64,000 nt of DNA from Sipunculus nudus (GCA_026874595.1 CM049306.1:96217642-96281641), one strand, 5' to 3'; counted from the stretch's first letter, positions 1 through 12,566 are shown. A program made the numbers and translations. The notes: generated by a model not told the origin, from the sequence alone.

Positions 1-1890
1 ATGCTTAACAACATCCGCAGCGAATGAACGGAATAAAGCACATGGCATTTAAGACATCAATGATTTCCCTTAAGCCATCCCCCAGTCATGTATATGCCAA
101 AAAAAAAAAACACTCGAACCAGCTTAGCAACCAACCCCAACGTCAACAGCTGGAAATAATTCAGTAGAAGGAGAAGTGTGTAATGCAGTGTCCTCTCATG
201 TCTAACCGTAAACAAAAGCTCCGGTTTCTTTTAAGTAAATCTTGGAGGGAGTTACGTAGGCGGTAAAGAAGAAAATATTTATATGGTAGAAATTATGTAG
301 GTGTGAAATGACTAATCAAGTGTCCCTCGCTCCTGGACCGGTAAATACTATTGTTTCTGTCGTGGGTTTATCTAAATATTTTCCGATGTTGTTTTTTTAA
401 AAGCCTTTATGTATTGAATGAGGTTATCTAATACTTATAAAAGGAATTCTGTTCACAATTTGTTCGCAATGTTCCCTAAATATTAAACCGCGTTGCGTAC
501 GATACTGTACGATAGCTCATTTTAGAGGTTATTGTTCCCGCAGTGTCCTCGCCGGTATGAGAATAAATATTTTTTTTATGTACACATCATTTTGAGTGAT
601 TTTTGCATTTTTTTCATGATCTGCATGGAGGTTTCCACCGAAAACAGCCGAACTGACTTCGGCAAAGACCGGATAGCATGAGCAGTCCGATGCAGCACAT
701 GTCAGGATTAAGGACTAGGCCTATATTGTGTAAATGAATCACACAAGCTTTCAGTGAGAGAGTTAAGCATGTTTTGCCTGACATTTGACCAAGGCTCTGA
801 CCCACGTGTGTGGTCAGTAAATGTGAAAAACACAAAACTCTCGCTTTATGAAAAGGAGGGGTTAAACCAAGGGAGATAAATGACAAGACCTTATACAAGG
901 TCCCAATTTCCGGGAAAGGGTTTAGGATGGGGGTGAAGTGGGGGCGGGGTTTCAAAATTGGTCTGATACGATTGAAAAATGGTTCCGACTTCCCTTGGGT
1001 CCGCTTCTGGTACTAACGAGGTATGCATATTTCAGTTTCTTTCTTCAGGAACAGTTTCCTTGTCTTAAAACTTACATGTAATTTATCATTAACCTATTCT
1101 TTAAACGTCCAACAATAGAAACAATGCGGTCAAAGATTATCGGAAACCTAAAATTCCGTTTCACAAATGTAAACATCATCACTGACCAATTCTTCAAGGT
1201 AAACATACTAGAGTAGTAATTTCTTGCCACGAGCGAAGCGCAACAAAATAAATGTAAAAAAAATATCTGTACATATCTTATTCAGAGAGTTAGTTACCCA
1301 CTAAAAATCAATATGTTCTTTTAATTTTTAGAATAAAAAATGAGCCAACATTCCTCATCTCAGTCAATACATCTCTCCAACCCCTGTAAAAAAAAAAAAA
1401 AAAACCCGGTATACCGGGTTTATCAGCTAGTGATATATAAAACAGTATCAAGATTTATATAAATATAGAACCTGGTTTACTATTTCGGTTGATTTCATTG
1501 GTGTTTGTTAAGTAAAAAGCACTACATTGTAACTGATATTATTTCGTTTCATTAAAAAATGTCGCAATGAACATTATCCCTCTTTCTTGAGCATAGCCAT
1601 GCCCCATTAATAAATATATATTCGTTACTGATGTGATAGTCAATCAAATGAAGAGGTTTACATTGCTATCTCAATATTGGACTTCAGGACAATAAAATAT
1701 TGAAATTCAGGTCGATAAAAATTGTGTATATAGTTTGTTCTGCATGTTCATATCTTCCGCCTAACTCGAGTAATGGCATTCAGATTTCCACCCCGAGTCT
1801 TAAATACGTTGTGGAAATAATCAGTTAGAACCATGAGGACTATGCAGGGTATATTTTAAGGAAATTTTTGAACTGCAAAAAAGGGGTCAA
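1..1890. other. No gene recognised; AT-rich intergenic sequence
   Basis: No exon, RNA gene or complete mobile element was identified. A 20-bp perfect palindrome (aaacccggtataccgggttt, 1402-1421) follows an A run. Near 997-1010, CCTTGGGTCCGCTTCTG resembles, in reverse complement, the CAGAAGCGG terminus of the element at 18498, so it may be a remnant of that family. Confidence 0.6.
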
Positions 1891-1894
1891 CTGG

Positions 1895-2630
1895 TCGTTG
1901 AAATATACTATGTTTTCTGGTGTGGTAGGACAACTATGATTTCTCATATGGAAGAGGACTATGTTTCCTCTTGTGATTGGACAACCATGGTTTCTGGTAT
2001 AGAAGAGGACTATGTTTCCTCTTGTAATAGGACAACCATGATTTCTGGTATGGAAGTGGACTATTTTTTCTCTTGTGATTGGACAACCATGGTTTCTTGT
2101 ATGGAAGAGGACTGTGTTTCCTCTTGAGATAGGAAAACCATGATTTCTGGTATGGAAGAGGACTGTTTCCTCTTGTGGTTGGACAACCATGATTTCTGGT
2201 ATGGAAGAGGACTATGTTTCCTCTTGTGGTAGTATAACCATGATTTCTTGTATGGAAGTGGACCATGTTTCCTCTTGTGATAGGACAACCATGATTTCTG
2301 GTATGAAGGAGGACTACGTTTCCTTTTGTGATAGGACAAACATGATTTCTGGTATGTAAGAGGACTATGTTTCCTCTTGTGGTAGGACATCCATGATTTC
2401 TTGTATGGAAGAGGACTACGTTTCCTCTTGTGGTAGGACAACCATGATTTCTGGTATGGAAGAGGACTACGTTTCCTCTTGTGGTAGGACAACCATGATT
2501 TCTGGTATGGAAGAGGACAATTTTTTCTGGTGTGGTAGGAAACTATTATTACTGGTATGGAAGATGGCTGCTTTTTAGTTTGGTAGGATAACCATTTTTC
2601 TGGTATCGGAGAAGGCAATTACTTTTGATA
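1895..2630. repeat. 51-bp minisatellite, about 14 units
   Basis: Imperfect units run GGACAACCATGATTTCTGGT, ATGGAAGAGGACTATGTTTC, CTCTTGTGATT (51 bp), with one shortened unit near 2160 and decaying units at both edges. Because 51 is a multiple of three, open frames run through on both strands (up to 185 codons on the minus strand with 17-residue repeats). Plus-frame stops inside units, no splice context and equal openness of both strands argue for non-coding satellite. Confidence 0.9.
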
Positions 2631-2639
2631 GAAACTCTA

Positions 2640-3774
2640 TAGAAGGCCAAATGAACACGGCAGTAATTAGCATAACAACCTGAAGGTGAAAAGAGTGAAA
2701 TCTGAAGAAGAACACTTGATTCTCACAATGACGTCGAAGTTATCCTCCATTGTCTGACCTCGAACATTTATTGTATGTAAATTGAAATAAGTTTGTGTAT
2801 CTATGCACAATTTCGAAGCGCAACAATGATTTTATGGTACCGTCAATATAGCCATCTTTTTTTTCTTGTGTCGAAATTTTGCAGGTTCAAGAGGCTCATC
2901 AGAATATGTGTTACCATTTGAAAACACTTAAGACAAACTCCAAATTCACTGAACAAATGGTTAATAATCTTTCAACAGTTACTGCGAACTTTATACGATG
3001 CATCACTGGACCCTGACAGGGCCGCACATTGTAATATTAACACCCCCCCCCCCCCCCCGCTCCAAAAGGTTCATGAGGATGTGGGTAAAATGCCAATTTA
3101 GATTACAAATACGGCTGGAGTGGGCAATGTAACAGAGAAGGGAGGGTTACTCTCTAGTTCTGTATTCATGTTCTGTATTCTTGCTTTAAATTTTCAGACA
3201 ATTTATAAAATGACTGAAATTTTCAGGCATTTCTCAAACTGACTGAAACATCAGTCAGTTTATTCTACACGTTGACGGAAATATAAAAAGAATTAAATAC
3301 TACTGTTATAAAATAACAAAGATTTAAATGATATTTCAATTTTCAAAATACTTATATATTTTACATCGTATTATACAAATTAATGTTTCATATAATGAAA
3401 AGTGTCTATTTGGCTTTATATTGGTTCGTGCAGAACTAATAATGTAATCATGAGAAATGTAAATAGTTTACCGTCTCAGGGGCGTAATTTCCTTTAGCAC
3501 TTTAGGAGTGGGTGTGGGCGGAGTGTCCCCATTCCTCAGTGCGGGAACTTTGTTACAATTTTCATTAAAAATTTCAGCAAATTTGAAGCAATTTTGTGTA
3601 AAATAACAGGGAATAAGCTCTCGCTTCAGAAACAACAACATATGAAATGTTTTCTGCGCTTTATGGTATAAATGATACCCATTTTCTCATGAGCCTTTAC
3701 ATAGTCTACCCACTTATATCAAAGAAGGAAAATACTGCTTAATCTGATCGGCTCAAGCATCTCTACTATTCATA
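2640..3774. other. No gene recognised
   Basis: AT-rich sequence with a 16-bp C run (3043-3058). No exon or element boundary was seen. Confidence 0.55.
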
Positions 3775-3946
3775 GGTGTAAGGAAACGCCTATTTCAGAA
3801 CAAAATATATATAACTATATTATATTTTACTTAATATGCTTTTCCTGCTTATTTATAAAAATTGCCTATTCTTTTACTAAGCATCATAAGTAAAATATAA
3901 TTGTATCCGTCAATGTTTTGTTCTGAAATAGGCGTTTCCTTACACC
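3775..3946. mobile_element. Palindromic MITE with TA target duplication
   Basis: A perfect 34-bp inverted repeat (3772-3805 and 3916-3949) starts ATAGGTGTAAGGAAACGCCT. Taking the flanking TA as the target duplication, the termini are GGTGTAAGGAAACGCC. The arms continue imperfectly inward (tatattttactta repeated inverted), so nearly the whole element can fold into one hairpin. It has no coding capacity. TA duplication suggests Tc1/mariner mobilisation; the superfamily is inferred. Confidence 0.75.
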
Positions 3947-4013
3947 TATACAAAATGGAGATGCATTGCATCGAGAGCAATCAGTCGCACGAAAGAAAAC
4001 AATCTAAAGCTAG

Positions 4014-4788
4014 TGGTGGAAGTCGGTTCTTTTTTCATAATCGATCATCGGTTTGAGCAAACCGACTGATGATCGATTATTAGTCGGTTCAGACAAATAT
4101 ATGCAATTATCAAAGAAATATGCAATTATCTGTGAAATTCTACTTGCGTTTCTCCGGCAGGTATTCTCCTCTCGCGCATGAGTGTAACGATCCTTCCACG
4201 TATAAAGACTAATTTTAAGGATCAAATTTAACCATCGGCAACGTCGGGTAATATCTTTCATAATGGAATTACAGAGCATCTTAGAATGTTAGGCCTATAA
4301 AGGGTATTTTTTTTCTAGCACATGAAAGCATATTTTATGGGCCCAGGTGCAGCTTAGGGCAGATCATACCAAAATAAAAATTGCAGACTAGTCCAAAAAA
4401 ATTTCCAGCTAAAATCCAAATACTCGACCGGCCGGGTTAGCCCCCAAAAAGAATTTTTAAGGACGGCCGAAACAGAGGCACCTGGCATCGGTTGAATAGA
4501 TTATTTCTAAGAGAATCTCGCAAAAAGTTTAATAAATCCTCTGTTCTGCATCTACCGTGTCATACTCAGTTACATACTGAAGTTATTTGGGAAGACAGAC
4601 TCATATGAAGCGGGGAATGTGGTAAAAAATGGAAGAATCATTTTTGCCTATAACATAAAGGCATTCTGGAAAGAAAACAGTCATTATTATGATGTGATCG
4701 ATAGTTGGCTTTGGTAATCGAGCGCCTGAAAGTGGCAGCAAACCGACTGACTTTTGATAAAACTCGATGATCGGCCTACCACTATCTA
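4014..4788. mobile_element. Candidate MITE with GTGGT(A/G)G termini and TA flanks
   Basis: Left end TA|GTGGTGGAAGTCGGTT and right end GATCGGCCTACCAC|TA form an imperfect terminal inverted repeat. Near the left end a strong hairpin lies at about 4037-4082 (ATAATCGATCATC with its complement). Related GATCGAT and AACCGACTGA words recur at the right side (4698-4775). No transposase. The boundary call is moderately supported. Confidence 0.5.
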
Positions 4789-4793
4789 AGGTT

Positions 4794-5265
4794 CAGCGTA
4801 CACGTTACGGAATTTGGATACGATACGATTTTGTAATTTCCTATCGCAATGTCGTATCATAAATAACCAAGATCTGTGTCGTATTTCTATGTACATTATA
4901 CGAATGTCGTGCAAAAGCGGAAGGAATAATTACTTCAAATACTGATCAGCAACAGGGCTGTCAATGAAACTATACCTCACAGAAAATTGGCTTTATGCGC
5001 TTCGTAGCCTTGAAGAGAATCTACTGGACATAAGAGGTGGAGAGTAACGGTATGGCTTTCACTCATGCGGCGGAATTACGATTGCTAGTTACGATACAAA
5101 ATTTTGAACTTGCTCGAAAAAAAACTATACGATACGAAGCCAAGATCGTAGGACGTCGTATCGAATCTCATCATACACGTTGCGATAAGAAGCCAAGAAG
5201 CCGGGATTTCGTATCGCATCCTGCTTCCTATCCCATCGTATCCAAATTTCGTAACGTGTATGCTG
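4794..5265. mobile_element. Non-autonomous element with ACACGTTACG terminal inverted repeats
   Basis: The left terminus CAGCGTACACGTTACGGAAT, continuing TTGGATACGAT, mirrors the right terminus (ATCGTATCCAAATTTCGTAA, then CGTGTATGCTG) over about 30 bp. A 78-codon frame inside (5037-5273) contains a stop-free piece of the element but matches no transposase I know, so I do not call it a gene. Superfamily unassigned. Confidence 0.65.
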
Positions 5266-5334
5266 GGCTTTAGCGTTATGCACTACTATCGTAAATCTAA
5301 ATAGAGACCAACAGTAATCAAAAACTAATTGTAA

Positions 5335-5642
5335 GGCAAAAAAGAAAATAAACGGTATGGTTCTCAGGCACCGCCCGCATCAATTTTAACCCCCGCATCA
5401 AACATTTTTATTTTTTGGTTTTCATCCTACAATAAGATAAATAATACAATTTTGATACGATTTCCTTTGTTGTTTAGGGTTTTTACCCGTTTAGCGGGAA
5501 AAAATGTCATTTTCATGCTTTTCCCTGATCATATGACATTTTTATCGAAACATACAAAAAAGGTCATAAATTAAATACCTCCCGCCCGCATTGATTTCCG
5601 ACAAAAAGTGCCTGGGCACCATACCTTTTTATTTTTTTGGCC
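5335..5642 (+). mobile_element. PIF/Harbinger-like MITE, copy 1
   Basis: 308 bp flanked by TAA (5332-5334 and 5643-5645). The ends read GGCAAAAAA... and ...TTTTTTTGGCC, with inner inverted repeat GGTATGGTTCTCAGGCAC matched by GTGCCTGGGCACCATACC. A three-base TWA duplication and GG(G/C)-type ends are typical of PIF/Harbinger MITEs. Copy 2 sits 5.1 kb away in opposite orientation. Confidence 0.8.
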
Positions 5643-5942
5643 TAATTCATAACAAGTTCATATTCCTTCCGTGACTCCAAGTTTTTGCGCATGCATGAGT
5701 AATATGGTATCTTCGGGCACGCGGTCATATTATGTATAGTAAATAGACATACTTAGATTGCATTTATCATCACACAGTACCAAAACAGTGAACAAAACAG
5801 AAGAAAAGGAGAAAGTGGGTGATCTCGCTGGGAAAAAAAAATGAAAATTATTTAATAACAGAAGATACAACATATTGTGACAAGTGACTAAGTCCCTGTA
5901 ACTTCACGCGTCCTTTAGAAATAATAGCGATGTACGGATGTA

Positions 5943-7773
5943 TTTTTTAGCAAACCTGTGAGCTTATACGATGGGTTGCGTCGTTCGTCGTCTGTCGTCC
6001 GTACGTTAACCAATACTCTCTCAAAAACGGCCGGAGCTAGCATCACCAAATTTTATGCAAAAAATAATTCATCTAAAAAACTCATCGGATTTTTTTTTTT
6101 TTTTTGCTTTCTGCATTAGCTTTGAAATCCAGACTCAGTAGGCAATCGGATAATTTGGCTGGTCGTAAAGCCAGAGGGTCGATATGATGCTTTATATGCA
6201 TATACCTAGATTTTATAGGGAAATCGGCTAAAAAAAACAAACTTTAAAAATCTTCAATGTTGGTCACATGATTCATATTTGAAATTGAGGTATTGGTGGA
6301 GCCACCTTCATCAACATTTTTTGTACAGGGGTAATTGGACTTCATTTCATAATTTCTCAGGAATAGCAGGAGCTAGCATCCCAAAATTTTATACAAAAAA
6401 CTGTCACGTATCAAATGTTATTGGATTGAGCTTTTTGTGCTGCCACCTGCATCAGCTTACATTATACGGGGGAAAAGCTTGATAACCTTTGAAAATCTTC
6501 TTCTCTGAAATCATTCAGCCAAATTGTTCAATATTTTAAATTCCCAGAGACGAGTTCTCTGAAGTTTGGTTCAAATGGTTTTTGCTGAGTTACAGTAATT
6601 TGAACTAAGTAATTTGGGCAAGAAAGCATACTAACATAATAATCTCAGAAACAACAGGAGCTAGCATCACCAGGTTTTGTGCAAATGTTGGTCCCAATAC
6701 CCATATTTGAAATTGCAGTTTCTGTGGCGCCTATTAATTGACCTGTTTACGGGCAAAAACCTCGTAATTTTAGCCTCTTTCGGCATAAAATGTTTTATGA
6801 TGAAACTGTCAGGCTGAATGGTCTATTTTTTCACAAGAAATTTACCTACTGAAGGGTTCTTTCATATTGTATAAGAATAGATTGGGTTCACTGATTTTCG
6901 GTAGAGTCATAGAATGCTTAAGTTGGTCTTGTGGCCATTAGGCCAAAGGTCAGTCTGGATCTAATAATAGCATTGGCAGACTCCCAACTGTATCAGATTA
7001 GGCAACAGGTCAAGAATTCACTCACTGCAGCCAGGTACAGGCCAAGAGTTCACCTAGTATAGCTGCAGTTGACAATTTGTTCCGGTTCAGTACTCCGGCT
7101 GAGCTTTGTCAGCCCAGTGCACCTGACGCAAGAGAAGTTTGATGTATAAGCCTGACTTTTTGACTTGTCAATGCCTCTCTAATGGCTTTCACGTACACAC
7201 GACTGGTGTCGCAAACTACTATGTTTTTGCACAGTGCATGTCCCTGCTTATTTCTCAGGAGGGATTCGATAAAACAGCCTGAATTTGGGCATATGTATAC
7301 ACATCGGAGAGCTTCGTCGTATACAAGACTGGTGGCGCCTCCTACAATAATTGTTGCAAGGTATATGTCCCTGCTTATTTTACAGGAGTGATTTTATACA
7401 TATCAACCTGATATTATGCATGTCGATACACCTCGGATAGTTTTGTTGTCTACAGGACTTGTGGCGCCACCTGCAATTGTTTCATACATCTATCCACATA
7501 GCCAAAGAGTGGTTTGAAGTATCTGCCTGAAATTTTGCATGTCCATACATCTTCGAGGGCTTTCTCGTACTCAAGACTGGTGGCACCACCTACAGTCATA
7601 TTGTGTTGTGTGCACCCATGCCAGTATTTCAGACGTTTTTGTTATTGGTGCTTGGACTCGGGTTCAAAATGTTTAGTACTTGCATTGTACATATACATGT
7701 CACAAATGTACGTGAAAAATAACGGTCCAGCATGGAAGTATTATATCTGATGCATTAGGCCTGTAGGCCTTGT
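5943..7773 (+). mobile_element. TTTTTAGC...CTTGT non-autonomous element, copy A
   Basis: It starts TTTTTTAGCAAACCTGTGAG, is followed by a GTCGTC-rich leader (about 5970-6010), and ends AGGCCTGTAGGCCTTGT, where AGGCC/GGCCT can form a terminal hairpin. Copies at 41947 and 49491 share start and end. The interior has imperfect copies of the GGTGGCGCCACC palindrome (6294, 7332, 7454, 7578). T-rich ends and a 3' hairpin resemble Helentron-associated non-autonomous elements that insert at TT; the class is inferred. Confidence 0.7.
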
Positions 7774-8822
7774 AATTAAATTCACGTGATCAATACATGT
7801 GTACCGGTAGCTGCTCTGTCTCGTGCATCTGGTTTGTTTACTTTATCTGATTTGTAACTTGAGCAATCGACAGGTGTGTTTATTGGCACTTGAATATTGA
7901 CTTAATTGTTTAAACAAACGTGATTGTCAGCGTCACATTTGTGCTTTTTTATTATAACGTTTAAATGTTTCTTGTAGAGTAAGACGCAAATTTGTGTTTT
8001 TTTTATCTCATTATAATAATGTGTTTTTGCCGTTTATTGCAGCTTCGTTTTAACTTGGTTTCTCTTAGTTTTTTTTTAATTTTGTCTTATACTAGGGGAT
8101 ACGTTCGCATTTAAACCTTATATCTCATGTTCAATTTTCTTCACAGCTTTTAGTATTTCCGTTTCAATATAATACATGCACGGTGTATGTTAGAATGCAT
8201 ATTTCTGATATTTCTGTTTTATTGTTTTAATTTCTTAATTTGATTTATAGGCCTTCTTCATAGTAAATGTTTATAATCAATTACTTGTTGTTGCTTCTGC
8301 AATAACGAAAACCATGCATTATATGCTTACAATCAAAGCCAACACATAACGCAGCACAAACTATCACATGTAATTATACTCAAACATATAAATGCTTTAA
8401 TTGAAGCTTCCGGAAAATGTAAACATAAGGTAAGAGATGATAATACAAGCACTGGTGGGTTGCAGTATTCCCAGACTTTGGAATTGTATTGATCCGGGCG
8501 CGGTTCTCATTTTGTTTTGTGAAATAGTCTCCAGATGGCGCGATGTTGCTTGTGAAACCTTTCCACGACGCACCATTCCTTTGGCTGCACAAAATATTTC
8601 AAAGATATCGGAGTCCAGACTGTGGAGCGGGAGGGCTATTTTTGTTTTTTGTTTTTGTTTTTCTAATTTACCGGTCCAAGCAAAGTACGCAGAATTTGGC
8701 ATGAAGGATATAAATAACGTATTTCATGTCTTGAACTAGTGCCCATTTGATAAAATTTTAGTCAACATTACCAAACTCTCATTGAGGACTTTTTCAGCTC
8801 CTCAAAACAAACTTAAAGCCTG
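7774..8822. other. No gene recognised
   Basis: Mostly AT-rich. Open frames of about 100 codons overlap on both strands at 8397-8739, but neither matches a known protein or has supporting splice context. Confidence 0.5.
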
Positions 8823-9235
8823 AGTCACAACCCGGATACGGTCGCCGTACGGCGGGTGTTTTGGATTATTCCGTGCGGTTGACGTACGGCAACCGTGCGT
8901 ATTTCATAGGCCGCAGGAACTCCGCAACGACCGTAACTGACATTAGCGCAAGCGCTTAAGTTGATGCGGCGGCCGCGCGTCAGGCAGCCACCTGCGGGAA
9001 GGCACCGCTAGTAGATGTACCGATGTTGTAGGATGCCCGAGCGATTTTTAACGCCTACTCGGCTACCCAAGAGACGTACGGTGTACCTGCGGCCGTTGTA
9101 AGGGGTCTTTGCGGCTTCGAAAAGGTTAGCTTGCGGCGTCCGAAGGGTGTGCTCACAATACCGTACGATGGCCGTGAGATTGAGGAAGACACCTTGCCGC
9201 TCCCGCACGTCGGCCGCATAAGCATTCCTGCGATT
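8823..9235. other. CpG-dense island, unidentified
   Basis: About 400 bp unusually rich in CpG (for example GTCGCCGTACGGCGGGTG and ATGCGGCGGCCGCGCG) inside AT-rich flanks. Several near-palindromic CCGTACGG words occur. Two overlapping minus frames of 72-94 codons are open but unrecognised. It could be a young unmethylated mobile element, or a promoter CpG island of an unseen transcript. No terminal repeats were found. Confidence 0.5.
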
Positions 9236-9504
9236 TCCTGTTTCCTTTCTATATATTTCAGTTTGGTTTGCATTTAAATAGCGTTTACTCACAAAACGTG
9301 TACTGGCTTAACATAATTTATCTGCGAACAATACACCAAATGATTTATACGATTTATACGCCTCCTCTTGGTCCCTCCTTTCAGTCTGATGGCGTTTCAC
9401 GTCAGCTGCTTCTAAAGATCTTCCAGTCTTCGTACCATCGGGAATTGCTAATTTATCTCTGAGTTCAACCCCTTTTTGTCACCCGCATTTTCCCTCTTCC
9501 TCGT
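9236..9504. other. Nothing recognised
   Basis: No feature was seen between the CpG-dense island and the following tandem repeat. Confidence 0.4.
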
Positions 9505-9735
9505 AGATCTCCTTACCTTCTGTCATATGGATTTTCCTCGTCCTCTTAGATCTCCTATAATCTCCTTCCAGATGGATTTATTTCCTCTTCTTCTTAGATG
9601 TTCCACCCTCCCGTCTGACGGAATAGTTCCTCTTCCTCCTAAATCTTCGGACCATCTGTCTGTTGGAACTTTTCCTCTTCCCCTTAGAGCTTCTTAATTC
9701 CTGTCTAATGGAATTTTTCCCTGACCCCTTGGAAA
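9505..9735. repeat. Degenerate tandem repeat, period about 45-50 bp
   Basis: Four to five diverged units share the pattern TCTGatGGAatttTTCCTCTTC, followed by TTAGATCT-like text; unit starts lie near 9517, 9567, 9612, 9659 and 9702. Just downstream, CTTGGATCCGCTTCGGC (about 9743) resembles the terminus of the element at 18498. Confidence 0.6.
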
Positions 9736-9779
9736 CCCCCCTTGGATCCGCTTCGGCAAATTGCCATCGGATCAAAACA

Positions 9780-10733
9780 GTATAACATCATGGTTGTAAA
9801 AAAGACTCCATCGGTTCTGCTGGGTGCATCCATGCATGAGAACTTCTGTCATCGTGTAAATAGGTGCTGCGGCCTTCGTCTTTTTTCCCTTAGTCTGTTT
9901 CTTGGTATCTAAATCAGAAATAATGTGTCACGATGCTGTACACGTGTATTTTAGTAACTGCCATCGTCAGTGAAAGTGATTAAGCAGGTAAAACTGTTAT
10001 TCGATCTTTGTTTGCTTACTGGAAAGAGCATGCATAGGTGCATGCTTTTCACAAATGACTATATCATAACAAAACGGGAAACATCAGCTTACATAAAACT
10101 AAATAGCATATATATAAGTATTTATGCATGAATATTTTAATGGCTGAGATTTTTCAGCAATAACTGCATGGACTGTTCTGAAATTTAAAACGCTTGTTTT
10201 CCTTAATACGTATTAAAAATATCTGGTGTACTGCATTTCGTAGTGCTACTTAAATTTCGAATTTCATATAGGTATAAATTCGTATCAAACTGGTAATGTA
10301 AAAGGATGTACTAGTATACATAATGCTTGCTTGTAAAACCATTAATTTTTTAAAGATCAATTCACCAGATTCATCATTCTTCAGAAACATCGCTGAAAAC
10401 ATAATAAATTTAGGCCATGAAAGATTATTTCTTAGATAATGTTTCTCTCAATATTATTCTTGCATATAATTCTTATAATATTGTTTATATTCTGGGACAT
10501 AATAAATGTTCAAAATCTATAATCCAGATGATTTGTCGTATGCAAATAGCATTTGGATTTTCAAAGTCCTTATATTCTCGAATTTCTTAGTTTTTCTCTT
10601 CACTAGTTTTTAAGATAACATGGAGACATTACAACATATAATTTTTGGTTGCATACCTGTCGTTACATGTTTCTATAATGCATGACAATGGCAAAACAAG
10701 GAATGAGGAGCGTACCTTATAATTTTAGACTTA
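9780..10733. other. No gene recognised
   Basis: AT-rich sequence with no repeat, exon or RNA gene that I can support. Confidence 0.5.
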
Positions 10734-10736
10734 TTA

Positions 10737-11046
10737 GGCCAAAAAAATAAAAAGGTATGGTTCTCAGGCACTTTTTGTCGGAAATCAATGCGGGCGGGAG
10801 TTATTTTATTTATGACCTTTTTTTTGTATGTTTCGATAAAAATGTCATATGATCAGGGAAAAGAATGAAAATGACATTTTTTCCCGCTAAACAGGTAAAA
10901 ACCCTAAACAACAAAGGAAATCGTTTAAAAATTGTATTATTTTATCTTCTTGTAGGATGAAAACCAAAACAAAAATGTTTGATGCGGGGGTTAAAATTGA
11001 TGCGGGCGGTGCCTGAGAACCATATACCTTTTATTTTTTTTTTGCC
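10737..11046 (-). mobile_element. PIF/Harbinger-like MITE, copy 2 (inverted)
   Basis: 310 bp flanked by TTA (10734-10736 and 11047-11049), the reverse complement of the TAA at copy 1. The sequence is a close reverse complement of 5335-5642. Its terminal repeat is better preserved (GTGCCTGAGAACCATACC on the element strand). Independent flanks with the same trinucleotide confirm the boundaries. Confidence 0.82.
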
Positions 11047-11550
11047 TTACACATTTTGCCATTTAAGCTACTCTTTATTATTCTAAGAACTATGCGATAT
11101 CAGAACCACGGCTAGTTACAACGGACTACTCAGTATGACCTATATAGGTTATGAATGGTCCAGCGGCTGCTCTCATCTGACACCAATTACCACGTACTGC
11201 CCCACCGCTGTAAGATCACACCTATGTAACTGCTACTTTGTCCCAGGGTTTACTTTCTAACATCCCTCGGTCAGGACTATATATACCTGTATCAAACATA
11301 AGGTGTATAGGGGAGTGAATATACCTGTGGGGCGGTCTGCTCTTTGATTGGCCGGTTTGCTGGTTGTCTGCACAGCAGCATCAAACAGCAGCTGAGCCTT
11401 GTTTAAAGGTCTGCTGGTCAATAAGAGAGTTAACCTCGAAGGTACAACGTCAGCATCATGGTTTCCAGGTCAGATGACTTCGACATTGACACAAACAGAT
11501 GCACACGGATCTTAAGATAGCCGGTTATTTATAATGTTAGCAAGGTTGCT

Positions 11551-11552
<2 letters not shown>

Positions 11553-11607
<55 letters not shown>
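11553..11607. repeat. GA microsatellite
   Basis: An uninterrupted GA dinucleotide run of about 27 units. Confidence 0.98.
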
Positions 11608-11610
<3 letters not shown>

Positions 11611-12566
11611 TGGCTGAATATGAGACTGTTTCGAGCACATTCTTCACAATCTGCATTATATGTGGAGGGAATGAATAAGCTCCAGTAATTTTTATCTTAA
11701 CAGAAGGTCATAGTTATTATTACAGTAACAAATAGCAGCCATCTCATATAATTTCAGTACAGCAATCAAACAATTTGTTTTCATGAAATGGGAAATATGT
11801 GCTTCATGCAGGCACTTATCCCTTTCATCTTGTAAAATTTCAGGAAATATAGGAAATATAAAGTCAAGAACCGAAAATTACCTACATTATGCGAAAAAGA
11901 GACATAGGACATTCGGAAAAAATATGAGTCTCTTATAAAAAAACAAGATGTAATGACAAATTGTTTTCGCGTTTTAGCTGTAACAATTATAATAATGTTC
12001 AGCATTTCTAAAGCGTCCTACGAATATTATTTAAAAAAAAAACTTTAACTTGGGCGCTGTACAATACATGAAATGTGCCACCCAAGATCACCCTTTTAAA
12101 TACTACAAAGAATATACGGTTGTATGGTTGTTTAAAAAGATGTCTTTACAAGTTTCTTTAAAGCGAAAGGCAGTGTTTTTGGCTATTGTGACTTGGATGT
12201 TCATTCCATAATATAGGGACTAAAGTACTATAGTAAAGGAAATATTTCTATATGCAATAGTTTGTGACGTTGGCTCCTTTAGCTGTACACCCGAGACTGC
12301 AATATCTTGGAGCTCGTGCTGGCTGATACCGCTCAGTTCACCAATATTCTCTGGAACAAGAACATGTAGAGATAAAAAGTATAAATAAAACCTTATATTG
12401 CAACGTATACACTTCAAGGAAAGCTAATGTTATAAATAAAATTAATAATATTGGAAACTGCGTTTTTTTCTGTATATAAGATATAGGGGATATTACCCCC
12501 TCTTCCTTATAGCCTTAGAATTCAGATATGTCCATGACTGTGCTATTCTAGTGGTATTATTGCAAG

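Noticed and set aside
2061-2618. 185-codon minus frame as a repetitive protein gene
   Set aside because: It is the 51-bp minisatellite read in a frame kept open by its multiple-of-three period. There is no start or splice context, and the opposite strand is partly open too.
8397-8739. Overlapping open frames of about 100 codons on both strands
   Set aside because: No recognisable family on either strand and no joining exon found.
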